Below, piece after piece: positions 24,373 to 36,762 of a DNA stretch of 64,000 bases; position 1 is the first letter of the stretch; each line of letters begins with the position of its first letter. Source of the stretch: Cornus controversa (Eukaryota > Streptophyta > Magnoliopsida > Cornales > Cornaceae); the NCBI GenBank assembly GCA_026545225.1, contig CM048848.1, positions 49,625,806 to 49,689,805 of the forward strand, written 5' to 3'. Under the pieces are notes generated by a model. That model did not search any database and was not told the origin of the DNA. It saw only the letters and a list, made by a program, of their open reading frames with translations. The position numbers and the translations under genes were made by a program.

Positions 24373-25027
24373 GAGCATCCACTATGGGATCTCCAAATTT
24401 GGATCTCCAAATTTGAATTTTAGCTAGCAACCTCAGCAATTTAGCTAGCCACATCATCATATCAGGATCTCTAAATTTTGACTCCACAACAGGTTCTCCA
24501 GATTTGAATTTTAGCCAACCACATCATAATTTCTAATTTTAACTCCACAACAGGTTCTCCAAATTTTTATTACCCACACAATTAAATAATCTTATACAAT
24601 TAAATTAATCTTAAAATTTTATGTATATACATATTTATATTAAATTTTTTTATACTTTTTTAACTTAAAAAATTCATAATTTTTTCGTTTTAAGTCAAAA
24701 AATAGCCTAAGTTGTACTCAAATTAAAGCTCTCGAAATTATCTTTATAACAAAATTAGTTTCATCAAAAAATTTAATTTGTAGTGAAAGTTATTGATATT
24801 TAAGTAAATGACACATATATATATATATATACATGGCACAATTTTCGAGAAAAGCAAAGACAAAAAATATATATATACAGACCTTTGGTTAGCTAAGTGG
24901 TTCGCCGGATCCGGCTAACCACTTAGCTAACCTCAAGTGGGACCCACAAATTTAGCCATCACATTGTATTGCTACAGTGTGTATTTGATAGCCAAACGTG
25001 CCTTTAGCTATCCCATTGGTGATGCTC
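24373..25027. mobile_element. PIF/Harbinger-type MITE, TSD TTA
   Basis: The ends GAGCATCCACTATGGGAT and ATCCCATTGGTGATGCTC (allowing mismatches) are inverted and flanked by TTA at 24370-24372 and 25028-25030. GAGCATCC...GGATGCTC ends with TWA target duplications are typical of plant PIF/Harbinger MITEs. Subterminal GGATCTCCAAATTT motifs repeat in the left third. There is no coding capacity. Confidence 0.82.
24887..24932. repeat. Near-perfect 46-bp palindrome inside the MITE
   Basis: GGTTAGCTAAGTGGTT (24887-24902) is the exact complement of 24917-24932, and the 14-bp centre itself contains the palindrome GCCGGATCCGGC. It lies in the right part of the MITE at 24373-25027. Confidence 0.9.
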
Positions 25028-28000
25028 TTAGGCTGGAGGCAGAAATACAAGAAATGGAATGGGTCACAACTCATAAAGAGAGATATGGGTGGCCCACCAT
25101 ATAAATAGTAGGGCTGATTCATGAGATTCTGTTGGTTCTGTTCACTTCGAACTATGTGAAAAGGAAAGCATGATGGTGCCTCTGTTGCCCATAGGGTACC
25201 CCAATACCCCCAATAACAAGACAAATCTAACCAGTAAAATGGGATTGCAATTCCAAAACATTTTAGAGAGAGAGAACAACATATATAGAGAGAGAGTGCA
25301 ACATATTTGTTTGGGTTTGCACTACCCACTTGTGATATGTTGGATGTGTTGGATATCAAGCATGAAAGTCAGTTAACTTTGTCTGATGGCACATGAACAA
25401 GTGAACAACCATAACACCTTAACCAACACCATGTGACTCTACATGACCTTACAACCAATCCTGGCTGCTGCTTTGTTACAGCAGAAAGGGGCCAATAAAG
25501 CATATGGATTTTTTCATCTCACTAATTTGCCCTTGTAATTAAGGCTTGTCTATTGCAAGAGGTCACTCATTTAAAACCGAAATCGTCTTTGTCTCTTTAT
25601 GTGAAGATGTCTCTATAATAACAGAAATTTCATGTAATGAGTTTGTCTAAATATATCTTTTGTTGCGAATTTTAACTCCTCTTCAATTTTGGTTCTTTCA
25701 AGACTCCGGGTTTTTTTCTATCACACAAGATATCTTGTGTCACCACAATAATTTTATATCGCTAAATATTTATGCAATAATTTTATATCGAATGTTACGT
25801 AATGTATTATGTTAGCTGTGTCACAACTCACAATAAGTGATCCTGATTCGTTCTCCAAAATGCTTTCAGTCTTTTTGTGAGATCTTCATGACAAACACTT
25901 TACGAGATGGACTGATGCCATTAGAGTCGGCCTATATCTAGGTCTCCTACCATCAGCTCAGTTCCTTTGCCAGAGCCTAAGATATACAACATCATGACAC
26001 CCAAAACATGAGGAAGGATGGACTCACTATAACACCATGTATAAATGCTTCTATCTTCCCAAAAAAATAAATGATATAAGAATAAATCTTTTGTTCATTC
26101 ACCATACATATTTGAGGTTTATCTTCTAATGTAGTGTACTACAAAGTTCATCAAATTAAAAGTAATTTTTTCATTTAAAAAAAAAATACTAACATTGAAT
26201 CAAAGATACTCCGATCTCTGAGTTGATTATCATATAATCAAAGTGTAGAACAAAATAATGACTATTTTTTTTAAGTAACCGGATTGTTCAGAACTTTGCT
26301 CTCCGAAACACCGTACAAAACATCCCTTCACATGGATGAATGATAGACTTCAATTTAACAACAGTAAAGAGCAATAATGCACACAACCTCCTTTTACTAT
26401 CTTTTGTGTAATTAACATCATCATCTATTGAAAATAACTATAACATGCACTCTTGGTGTTACATGCACAAGATCTATTTACTTGGGAGTAATTTTTTTTT
26501 TTTTTTCACTTTACCTATAAATATATTACTACATGGAAATAAAACTGTTGAGAATGAAGTATAAATGATCTTATTAATGGAATGGAACAAACTCCTGTGT
26601 GGGATTAAAAACTCCTGTCTTTTATCAAAAATCAAATCAAATTCATTCCAAAGATGTCAATATAATCAAATAGTTTCAATCAAATTCATTCCAAAGATGT
26701 CAATACAATCAAATAGCTAGTTTCCAATATGAATAATTTTGGAGAATTAAACATTAAACACCCAAAACTTGTACACCCCACAATGAGTTTCTTGGTGGGG
26801 TTCTTGTGTTCCTCCATGAAACCCCTAACAAAGCTATTATTCAGACATATCAGGTGGCCATGTAATATTGATGTGCATGCCACCTTCCCAACTACCTCTC
26901 TCTTTCACACACAGACAGTAATGCAATGGAGAGTTTTGCTAGAAAACCATCTCATCTATCATCAATGATGACAAGACATGACCATTGCAATGGTCATGCA
27001 TGTGTATATGCATATGCATCCATGGTGATGATGGATTGTTGATATATATACAGCACATATATTTTTGCATGTCATTCTCTCTGTGTATGTGTGACAAAAA
27101 GAATAAATTTAAAAATATATATTAAACCTAAAAAATTTAGTACAAGAGTTCTCCAAGGATGCATGAGGTGACAATGGGGTGTAAAACAGAGTTTTTAACT
27201 CCACAGTAAGACTACAAAACTTAGCTGTAAGACTCAAGGTGAAGGTGTAGGTAGGTATTGCAGATATATATATACACATATATCTGTGTGTGTGTGATTG
27301 ATGGCATGGGATTCTTTCCTTAGTTCCAAGAACAATCCAAACAAGGGGGTGGATCTACAGGTTTATGATACCACATATGGATAATAAAGGTATGAGTGAG
27401 ACTGCCAATATAAGCTTAACACTCAGTAACCACAGAGAAATCAGAAAGCGTTAAAAGAAAAGAAAAAAAGCATGACCTCAGTGAGAATTAAATACTACAA
27501 ATGGAAAAAATAAAGGTAAGTTTTTCCACTCTTTTCCATGATTTGCTAGATGTTAACAACACATAGATAAAAGAGTCCTCCTTTCAAATGTTTACTTGCA
27601 TACAGAAAGTGAGAAGACCTACAGCTACTACTATTAATCTATTTCTCTCTCTATCTCTAGCTATATCTGACATGACATGAATAGTACTACACTCATGTAG
27701 TACTAACTCACACATGTGTGTGTATATATATATAGAGACACTGTTGAAGTAAAAGCCAGGAACTTAGGGGTAGTGATGGAAATTTGAGGTGTTGATTGAG
27801 TGAGTACAGTAATATAAAGGTGTAAGAAGTTATGTAACTGTACATAGGGGTGTCAGGAGAGAGAGTAATGGTGGTCTTTGATTTTGTTTGAGATTTTCAT
27901 TCATTGATTGGGGAAGAGACACAGCTTTACTAACATAGAGGAATTGTCTGCACCTGATTGATTCTTTCATTTACTCTCTCTTTCTCTCTCTACAAATATG

Positions 28001-28327
28001 TATGTGTGTGTATATATATATATATCTATATATATCACTGTGTGTGTGTAAGGGGAGGAAGTGAGTGATTGTACCTGTCCACGTGCGTAGACCCTTATGT
28101 GCTGTTCCAAACAAACAAAAGCAGGCCCAACGGTTCATGGTCTTGTTTGAGACCGTACTACATGCAACTTGTATGACACTACAAGCCTGGCCTGTGAGTG
28201 TGAAACTGTTTTGTATTCTGAGCTATACATGATATCAGCAAGGTTTACATGTTACCAGCCAAGGAAGAAGAGTCCAAAACTTCTACAGCCACGGAATGCA
28301 TGATGATATTTACTTCTATTGTTTCAA

Positions 28328-28358
<31 letters not shown>

Positions 28359-29853
28359 TTAGTATTTTGTCATTAGAGAACAAGAACACAGAAAAACATA
28401 TATAAATTGAAAATTGTTTGGTTGACAGAATGTCAAATTTTGTTTAATGAAAACAAGGTTTAAATAAGACCTAATTTCATAGAATAACCTTTCAGTTCTT
28501 GAAAAAATATTTGATGAGCTAATAATTGAATCGAATTATTTATTTATTTATTAAAACTCTCCATCTTACTTTCTATGATGATTTAATTAGAAGTTGGAGT
28601 CATTCATGCCTTTCCAAGTATGATAAATGCAACCATTAGTTTCATCAAGGAAGCACCAAGCATGCAATTAAAAAAGTGTTCTCTCTGTTTCTCTTTCATT
28701 CTTTCATTATAAGTTGTATACAAGACTAACATGTATAGTCACTAGTCAGTGTCAGAAGAAAATATATGTATGATTTTACACACACATTGAAGAAGCATAT
28801 AGAACAAGAGTTGTGTAATCTTGGGTCGTTTGGGCTACAGGCTGAACCTTGAATGCTTTGGCACGATCCATGATTCATTCAGTGATAAGTTACTCAATTT
28901 CCTTTTGTTGATACTCTTCTTTCTCTACTGTTTATGCAACTACAATCAACACTCAATTTGTCAAATATACATGTGAATGTTGAAAGACAGGGTTTATATT
29001 TTGGTTCAAATATTTTTATCATATAGTTTAATTAATGTCACAAGCAATAAAACACTAATCCAAATTCTACTACCAAAAATAAAATCCTAAGAAATAAAGA
29101 AAATAAAATATAAAATAAATTCTAAAATCAGCCTCTACGCCTAGGACTATAATAAGTACTTAGTCCACGCAGCTAATCAGGATCTCCACATCCATAACTA
29201 TAAATCTAAGACAAACAATGACTTTGACATACCAGCAGTAAATGATACCATGTAAGCAACAAGAAGTTACATAGAAACAATATTACAGGTTTTGCCGATC
29301 AAGTTTCATATATGTACAGAGATTCAGCTAACCTGCTTCTTTATAGTAGTTATAGAATGTCACCATTGAAGTTACTTCAAAGTGTAGGAATTTCCTTCTC
29401 TAACACATTATGATGGTGAAACTATCAAAAGTACTAGCATGGCGTGGTTTAGATTTATATTTAGTCATGTTAGCCAGGAAGAAACATGTATGCAGAAGTG
29501 CAACAATGGCGCTTGATGTTAAACAGATACATAGCAAATCCAACTGACTGATGCTATAAGGTATATATGCACTATCTCATGGGACTTACTTCGACGGATC
29601 TGAAATTTCTTGTTGCATGCTTAATGCCAGACCAAGATGAGTTTAATTTTAATACTCAAGAAGGAGATACCAACTTACGAAATTCCTAACATTCTCACAT
29701 CAATGTACTTGCCAAAAGAATTTTGAATTGGCAAAAATATTTTTTAAAAAAATACTTAAATCCAACTCATATATTACTCCACAAACTAATACTTATTTCA
29801 GTAACTAAAACAAAGCAACCATAAGGTCTGGAGAAAAAAAAAAGGCATAGCAG
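25028..29853. other. Intergenic, no gene seen
   Basis: About 4.8 kb with no recognisable protein domain on either strand. It holds a 43-bp direct repeat (26637-26679 and from 26680), TA/TG microsatellites (27260-27295, 28005-28035, 28328-28354) and a TATAAATAG box near 25099-25107 on + with no convincing transcript behind it. Small frames such as the 79-codon one at 26729-26968 have no supporting features. A non-coding RNA gene cannot be excluded. Confidence 0.45.
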
Positions 29854-30660
29854 TAATGCTGCAAATAAATCAAGTTGAGTCAAGCTTCAGGTGTTCAGCC
29901 TCCGCTCGCTGAAGTCAGGGAGTTTTCAGCTCCGGCTCATGTTCAAACAAGCCCAGACAAAGCTAAGACTAGCACAAAATTCTTTAGAAAAAATCAGGCT
30001 TGGCTCCACTTGACTTGTATGTGTCAAATCTGTAAATATATACATACATAACATTCCAATATAGTTGAATTTGTGTGTAATATTATATGATCTCTGTTTG
30101 AGTGTGCAAGAAACCTAGCTACTAGGCATTTGCTAAACCCTCCATCTTCACCTTCAACACCCTTCTCTTCCGCTGCCTATTTAGCATCAATAACAAGCAC
30201 AAACATAATTCCTTTACTATCAGCAAATTGATATCGGCTTCGGACCTCATCATCCCATTGGTATTTATGTTCACCTCCAACTGCACCAGAACCTGTCTCA
30301 TGCCCACGTTGCAAGCTGATGAGTGATTAGAGATAGGGATGAGATACAGCTAGGATAGGGTCTGATGAAAGAGAGGAGAGGGATCATCTTTATTTTTTTG
30401 GGTAGGGCTCCAAATAGCCTCTAGATTTCCTAAAATCCAACTGCTCACAATGGTCAACTTGGAAGATTAAAAAACTATCAAGTTATAGGTCTTCACAAGG
30501 TATGGACCTTCACAAACTTGAGCTTGATTTTGTTCGAATTCGGCTTGCATATGGAACAACCTTAAAATTAAGCTCAGGCTTGGGCTGTTTACCAATTGAA
30601 CAAACTCATTGACAAGCTGAGTCAAACTGTTCATGAACAACTTAGTTCATTTACACCCTA
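29854..30660. mobile_element. hAT-like element enclosing a coding fragment
   Basis: The left end TAATGCTGCAAATAAATC and the right end CATTTACACCCTA resemble inverted hAT-type termini. Next to them are opposed GAGTCAAGCTT/AGCTCAGGCTT-type motifs in the two arms. The centre (about 30060-30350) differs and includes the coding fragment at 30110-30317. No clear 8-bp duplication was found, so the boundaries are approximate. Confidence 0.5.
30110..30317 (-). pseudogene. Fragment of an unrecognised protein-coding gene
   Basis: A continuous minus-strand reading of about 69 codons starts at 30317 (SLQRGHETGSGAVGGEHKYQ...) and has one in-frame TAG at 30179-30177. It is charged, then hydrophobic, then acidic, and reads like a real protein segment, not repeat sequence. 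I do not recognise the family. The 61-codon frame usually called here (30122-30307) is a different reading frame. Its position inside a hAT-like element suggests transposon capture, but insertion of the element around older host sequence is also possible. Confidence 0.45.
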
Positions 30661-30740
30661 GACATGGATAATCCACCAATTTCTCATACTCCCAAAAAGG
30701 ATACAATACATATAATTGGGATCATCCAGTGCTATTTCAG

Positions 30741-30745
30741 CATGG
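30741..30745. repeat. Left target-site duplication of the gypsy element
   Basis: CATGG directly precedes the left LTR and matches CATGG at 38969-38973 directly after the right LTR. Confidence 0.9.
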
Positions 30746-31073
30746 TGATGTAGGATGGGTAAGGTGTTATGATACCACATGATATAGGACGGGTAGTGTG
30801 TTCTGTTGTAGAACCAAAAGAGAGGAGAGAGAAAAGAAGAATTGGGGAAGAAGTAGTCCGTAATTCAACAAGCAATATTCAATATTTATCAAAGGTGATT
30901 AATCCAATACATATGATACAATCACATAGAAGTCACAATTGGTTGTCATGAACCCTAGTGGAACATGTAGTCGTGCCTATGTTCGGTGTCAAAAGATAGC
31001 CTATCATTTGCTTCAGCACCAATAATAGGTATGTATAAGGGGTGATGCATGGGAGTTAGTGTGATCTCCATCA
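30746..31073 (-). repeat. 3' LTR of the gypsy element (left)
   Basis: 328 bp, starting TGATGTAG and ending CTCCATCA on +. It aligns end to end with the right LTR but lacks about 49 bp that include the right LTR's TATATATA box, plus smaller indels. A polypyrimidine tract (TTTCTCCCT on +) follows directly, as expected for the polypurine tract. Confidence 0.9.
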
Positions 31074-31286
31074 TTTCTCCCTGACTGAAAACAACTCTCC
31101 TCTAGAGAGTAAAGCTCATGATACTGTTCCACGAGGTCTAGGTCAATACGCCAAAATTCATCATCAGTGATTCACCGGTCATCTTAATCCGGACAACCTA
31201 TCCAACAAACACGATACCACCTTGACGAAAAGCAATAATCTAATGGCCAAGTATAACTGCAATCTGATATGTTCTTTGCGGCTAAT

Positions 31287-32500
31287 TCAGTGGAAGAACT
31301 GGCACTGGTGCTGATGAAGATGTAACTCCACCTGTGGGTGAACCTGCTGGAAAAGTGGGAGGCTCAAAGGTGCCTCAATAAGGAAATAGTCCTCCACATT
31401 GAAAACTGGACTAATACCCGTATCAAATGGTAGGTCAAGTAAATATGCATTAGGTCTCAACTTATGAATGATACGAAATGGTCCAGTGGCACGGGTATGC
31501 AATTTTTTGGAGTTTATAGGGTAATGTTATGGACGTACATGAACCATAATATAATCTCCTTCATTGAATTCTTGATTCATACGATGAGCATTAGCAACAA
31601 ATTTATAATTTTTATTACTTAAAGAAAATTTTCGTCTTATATCAACATGAATATCACGAATGTGATGGGCAAAGGAATTAGCAGACTTAGAAGGATGAGA
31701 TTCAAGTGGCAAAGGAATTAGGTCAACAGGCTGGCAAAGGGGAAAAACAATAGACAATCTCAAAAGGACTCTTGCCAGTAAACCTATTGACTGAACTATT
31801 TACGCAAATTCTGCAGTCGATAACAATGTATCCCATATACCCGGGCGCTCTCCAACTAAACACCTAAGCAGAGCCCCTAGGCTTCTATTAGCAACCTAAG
31901 TCTAACCATCAGTTTGGGGGTCGAAGGCAGAAGAGAATTTAATATTAGTCCCAAAAACTTTCCAAAGTGTTTTTCAAAAGTAACTCACAAACTTGACATC
32001 CCTATCAGACACAATGGAAGTGGGTAATCAATGAATTCTAACAATTTCCCTAAAGAACAACTTAGCCACATATGCGAGGCATTAGTTGTTTTGCTACAAG
32101 GACTGAAATGTGTCATCTTAGAAAACCAATCCACAACAACCAGAATAGAATCATGCCCTCTAGTGGTCTTAGGCTAACCTAGGACAAAATCTATGCTAAC
32201 ATCTTTCCACGGTGTGTGCTGGACAGACAAAGGGGTATAGCATGTGCAATGTTCCTCTTCTTAGCTTTTGCTAACTGACACATGCGACACTGAGAAACAA
32301 CTCTAGCAACATCACACTTTAAAGACGGCCAATAAAATCTATCCTCTACTAAGAAAACTATTTTATCGTTACTAAAGTGACCAACAATAATGTAATTCCC
32401 AGACTAAGAAGTCTCTAACCGACGTGCAAGGAATGCATAATTTAAAGTCTCGAAATAGATAATCGTCTCTAATCACAAAGTTATAATCTCTACGGTTACC
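31287..32500 (-). pseudogene. Gypsy integrase remnant
   Basis: The zinc-binding region (FYWPSLKCDVARVVSQC, near 32280-32340) is followed by a decayed catalytic core with several stops. The C-terminal part is in two frames, 31763-31527 and 31502-31287; the latter contains GPFRIIHKLRPNAYLLDLP, the usual integrase C-terminal motif of gypsy elements. It is not functional. Confidence 0.85.
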
Positions 32501-32519
32501 ATTTTGAACCTCTTGAAAT

Positions 32520-32731
32520 CCAACAACCAAGCCTTTTCCCAATTACTTGGGGTCGGCTACATGAATCCGATGTTTCCATTCCGCTCTATTTAAAGTCATC
32601 TCCTCAGTTAATCCACGTGTTATCATATCTTTCTTTACTAACTCTACCCAAGTTAGCTTTGGTCTTCCTCTTTCCCTAGCATTGCCCTCAATTTGGACTA
32701 TGTCACTTTTCCTGACCGACGCAGTTAAATG
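32520..32731 (-). mobile_element. 5'-truncated RTE-clade LINE insertion
   Basis: It encodes, on -, the last 60 or so residues of an RTE-type reverse transcriptase protein, including RGRPKLTWVELVKKD and LNRAEWKHRIHVADP, then a TAA at 32545-32543 and a short tail ending in TTGGTTGTTG. TCTTGAAAT occurs at 32511-32519 and 32732-32740, a 9-bp target duplication. The gypsy reading frame resumes across the gap when the insert is removed, so it inserted after the gypsy element. Confidence 0.92.
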
Positions 32732-32829
32732 TCTTGAAATATGTCACCAAAATCAAGACAAGTGGAATACTCATCCTTCAATATTTAAAAGCCTATAACT
32801 AATCATAGCTTAAAGAACAACTACTACTC

Positions 32830-33334
32830 TCAACTGAGAGCGTTAGCTAGATTATTTTCAGTATCATTGTGGTGATTGAGTACAAAACTGTACTCTTGCA
32901 GAAAAGCAACCCATTTGGCATGCTTGGCACTCAGTTTTCTTTGAGATTCAAGGTATCTCGAGGCTTGGTGATTAGAGTATAAAACAAACTCTTGAGGATA
33001 CAAATAATATCGCCAATGGCAGAGTGCTTGTACAACAACGTAAAACTCTCTCATATCTAGAGTATTTCTTTTTAGCCTCATTAAGCTTTTCGTTGAAGTA
33101 TGTAATATGTTGACCTTCTTGACTTAAGACACCACCAATTCCAAATCATAACGCATCACATGGAATTTTAAAAACTCTAGAGAAGTCAGGGTGTCGTAGA
33201 ACTAGTGGCTCAATCATTTTTTGTTTAATCTCCTCAAAGGCTCTTGTTGCTCCTTCAGTCCATTTGAACTCCCCTTTCTCCATACAGTATGTGATAGGAG
33301 TCATAATGGAACTAAACCCCTTGATGAACATCAA
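32830..33334 (-). pseudogene. Gypsy RT C-terminus and RNase H remnant
   Basis: 33334-33146 contains FKWTEGATRAFEEIKQKM and RHPDFSRVFKIPCDA, the RT-RNase H junction. 33081-32830 contains LDMREFYVVVQALCHWRYYL and NHQASRYLESQ, the RNase H region where gypsy elements have D-H-x-L; here the Asp is Asn (SNHQ). A frameshift near 33081-33146 breaks the domain. Confidence 0.88.
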
Positions 33335-33549
33335 TAGAAAGTAGCAAAACCATGAAAACTACGAATCTTAAAATCTGTTTTAGGTTGAGGCCACTCCTTT
33401 ATTGGATTTACTTTCTCAGGCTCAGCAACAATACCTTGCGCAGAAATTATAAATCCTAGGAAAACCACTTCAGTCTTGAGAAAATAACATTTCTCGGGTT
33501 TTACATACAATTCTCAACTCATAAAATCTCAAGAACTTGTTGAAGGTGA

Positions 33550-33900
33550 CTTAAGTGTTCTCCTTTAGAACAAGTATAAATCAAAACATCTTAAAATCAA
33601 TCACCAAAAACTTTCCTATAAAAGGGCGTAAAATATGTGTTATTACCCTCATAAATGTACTTGGTGCATTTGACAATCCAAAGGGCATGAATAACCACTC
33701 ATAAAGTCTATCTTGGGTCTTAAAGGCAAATTTCCATTCATCACTCGATTTGATTCTGATTTGATGATAACCAATGCGCAAATCAATTTAGGAGCCATTT
33801 GAGCTAATTTGTTATCAAGGCGAGGTATAGGGAACCTGTACTAGACTGTGATCTTGTTAATGGCATGCTACCAACACACATTCTCTAAGAGCCATCTTTC
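33550..33900 (-). pseudogene. Gypsy reverse transcriptase core remnant
   Basis: 33781-33581 contains [19 protein letters not shown] and [16 protein letters not shown], a clear gypsy RT palm region. The following catalytic Y/F-x-DD motif is destroyed by a frameshift and a TAA near 33580-33600, so the enzyme cannot work. Confidence 0.9.
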
Positions 33901-34326
33901 TTAGGAATTAAAAGAGTAGGAACGACACATGGACTAAGGCTAAACAAAAGGGCTATCTCTAATAAATCCTTTTTGTAAAAGTCCATCAACTTGCTGTTTT
34001 CAATTCAACACATTCCTTAGGATTCATTCAATAATGTGGCAGATTAGGTAGCTGTGATCCTAGAACTAAATCGTGTGTTGAATATTCCTCATGGGTGGTA
34101 ACTCATCAGGTAATTCCTCTGGTGTCACATCTTGAAATTCATGCAACAATTTAGTGACTTTTGATGGAGCACCACCACTTCATTAGGGGAATCTCGAGGA
34201 ATAACTTTAGCAATGAGAGCTAATACAAAACCTGATTCTTTTCCTTCTTTCTCAAACTCTTTTCGGGTCAAGACTTGGAGGGGTTTCTTCTCTCTAGGTT
34301 GAGAGGAAGACCTGTTTTTTTACAAA

Positions 34327-34680
34327 CTATCTTTTCTTATGGGCCTTTGTAGGTCGTAACTTGATAATTTTACCCTTGTATTTGAATAAGTAGGTATTAT
34401 CTCTACCATGATTGGTCACATCCAGATCATAAAGCCAAGGGCGACGAAGGGGTATGTGGGAGACATCCATAAGTAGAACATCACACCAGATCCTATCAGA
34501 ATACTCACCTATCTGGATAGGAACCAAACACCTCTCTGAGATAGATAAGGAAGTCTTGTCTACCCAAGCTACCCTATATGGCTATTGGTGTGGTTCAGGT
34601 TGAAGCTTCATCCTAGCAACACCTGATTTTGAGACCACATTCATTGAACTTCCTCTATTAATGACTATCTTGCAAACTTT
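34327..34680 (-). pseudogene. Gypsy aspartic protease remnant
   Basis: 34527-34327 reads IWCDVLLMDVSHIPLRRPWL then YDLDVTNHGRDNTYLFKYKG, the C-terminal part of a plant gypsy retropepsin. An upstream segment to about 34660 continues the homology with a stop. In other elements the core is LGRPW; here the Gly is Arg. Confidence 0.8.
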
Positions 34681-34870
34681 ATCCCCACGTCTTAGAAATG
34701 TATGAAAGATACTAGTGTGCTTTCAATTATCCTCTCGTGCAAGAGTATACAGAATGCACCTCACAAGAGTCACAACACTAATGCGAGTATCATCATTCTC
34801 AAACTCTTCCTCAATTTCCTCAATAAATTCTATAGGATCTTCTACAACATCACCTCATTGCACGACGAGA

Positions 34871-34912
34871 ACAACGTGAAGCAAAATGACCCTTACCGTG
34901 ACAATGGAAACA
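34871..34912 (-). other. Gag CCHC zinc knuckle of the gypsy element
   Basis: On the minus strand this encodes CFHCHGKGHFASRC, a perfect C-x2-C-x4-H-x4-C retroviral-type zinc knuckle that packages element RNA. It lies between the gag body and the protease, as expected. Confidence 0.92.
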
Positions 34913-35320
34913 CTTGATAGAAAACCCACTAAACTTTGTTACCCTTGAAAGTATTAGCACTTTGGTTGGTTGGGATTGTTACTACCTCTAAAGGCAATTT
35001 GTTTTGATTATTTGGTCCCATGAGATCTGTCGAAAGAGACCAATCTCATCTGCTAAGACTCTCCAGCAGTCCAGATTGAAGTCATTCGCCTACTGTTGGG
35101 AAGCCTATTGAACTTTTCAGTCTCCAAAGCCTTATGATAAGCTTCTTCCAATGTGTCAAGTAAATACAAGTTGACCTCTTTTGATTTCAGGTCTTAATTC
35201 ATTGACAAGTTTAGCAATTGTGATCCATGGCTCTTCATTTATCTCATCTCTCATCATGAGCTCCTAAAAACGAGCCAAATAATTGGTCACATTAAAAGAC
35301 ATTTGTCTCAAGTTCATCCA

Positions 35321-35814
35321 TTAGTTAAGCAATTGTCTCCTATAATAAGTGGGAAGATATTTTTCTTTCAATCTTTGTTTCATCTTAGCCCCCAACATAA
35401 TAAGATCTTCACCTAAGCCCTCTAAATTTCTTCGGACTCCTTGCCAATACCTCTTGGTAGAGGCAACCAGTTTCATTTTAGCAAAACACACTCTTTGATT
35501 ATCTGATATGTCATACCACTCAAAGTAATCTTCCATGTCAGCTAACCAATCTTAAAACGCATTAAGATCCTACTTACCATCATAACTAGGAGCATCGATC
35601 TTGACTTTTTTTGTTATGTCTCCTAAATCACCAGGAAAGTACCTAGGCTGGGCAAGGTAATGCCTTTGAGGGAAACAATTATGATGCCTATCTTGGTATC
35701 GACATTGAGGTCTAAAAGGTCTCTAATGGTCCTCATAATCATCCTCAGGTAATTGTTCAAACTCATCTCAGTCTTCTTGTGGAAACCTACAATCTGTGAA
35801 TCGATGGTGAACAT
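35321..35814 (-). pseudogene. Gypsy gag remnant
   Basis: 35536-35321 contains MEDYFEWYDISDNQRVCFAK and WQGVRRNLEGLGEDLIML, the typical plant gypsy gag (retrotrans_gag) segment, ending KEKYLPTYYRRQLL. Upstream frames up to about 36014 are Arg/Gln-rich, broken and probably the N-terminal gag region. Confidence 0.85.
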
Positions 35815-36592
35815 ATGGAAGAGGTCTCCTATGGGAATGAGGAACTTGACCTCCCTAAAGTTAGAATCTCTTTGTTGTAGGTTTCAAGATGACTCTGGAA
35901 CAAGGAGAAGACCACGATGAGGATCTGAAGACTCTTCAGGGTAATTATGGTGATTGCCATTATGACTTGGCCCGGGTCTTGGAGAAACTGATGTGTCAAT
36001 CTTAGGTTCATCAATAGGATATTTACCTATAAATGTGGTCAATTTAGCAACCTCCTCATGGAGCTAGAATATTAAGTCCTTCATAGACGTCATGGAGTCC
36101 ATAAAAGTATTCATGTTTTGTTCTAAATTTTGGACTCTTTCGGCATTGCAGTTTGGGCATCATATAAATCTATAATGGTAATGGTGCCTTAATGGGTGAG
36201 GCAATGGTTATGAAAATGCTGATATTTGACTAGAAATTGGGTTAAGTAACTTAAATTATTAATTACTATGATGCACAAGTGGGAACTTAGAATGTAGTGA
36301 AGGTGACTATTCCAAAATTCATGCATAGGGTGTGGGTGTTTGACTACAAAATCAAGTGGATATGGTAATAGCAAAAATAAAAGTAGATATGGAGATGACA
36401 AACAAAATATTTTTAGGCAATGAGAAAGGAAAAGGAGCAGATAAATGGGCTCAATTAGGACCTTTCGACTAACTTAGACTTACCAAGTTGATAAAAGTAC
36501 TAGTAGCAAATTTCAAATGAGGGACACCTTTACCAAAGTCCTATGTTGCCTTTCAAGTGATGAAGGCGACCCAAAATAGCTCTACAAACTAA

Positions 36593-36625
<33 letters not shown>

Positions 36626-36762
36626 TGCTTTGAAATTTTATTTTATTTTATCCAAATATGGACTGGGCTACACTTGGGTCAGATTCAGATTTTGGGCTAA
36701 AAAGTAACAACTGGGCTACTGGGCAAAAATAAACAAGAGGATTGTTGGGCTAAAAATAAATA

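Noticed and set aside
24887-24932. Transcription terminator hairpin
   Set aside because: There is no bacterial context, and it lies inside a MITE in a plant genome.
26729-26968. 79-codon plus-strand frame
   Set aside because: It has no recognisable domain, conserved motif or gene context, and opposes an equally long minus frame.
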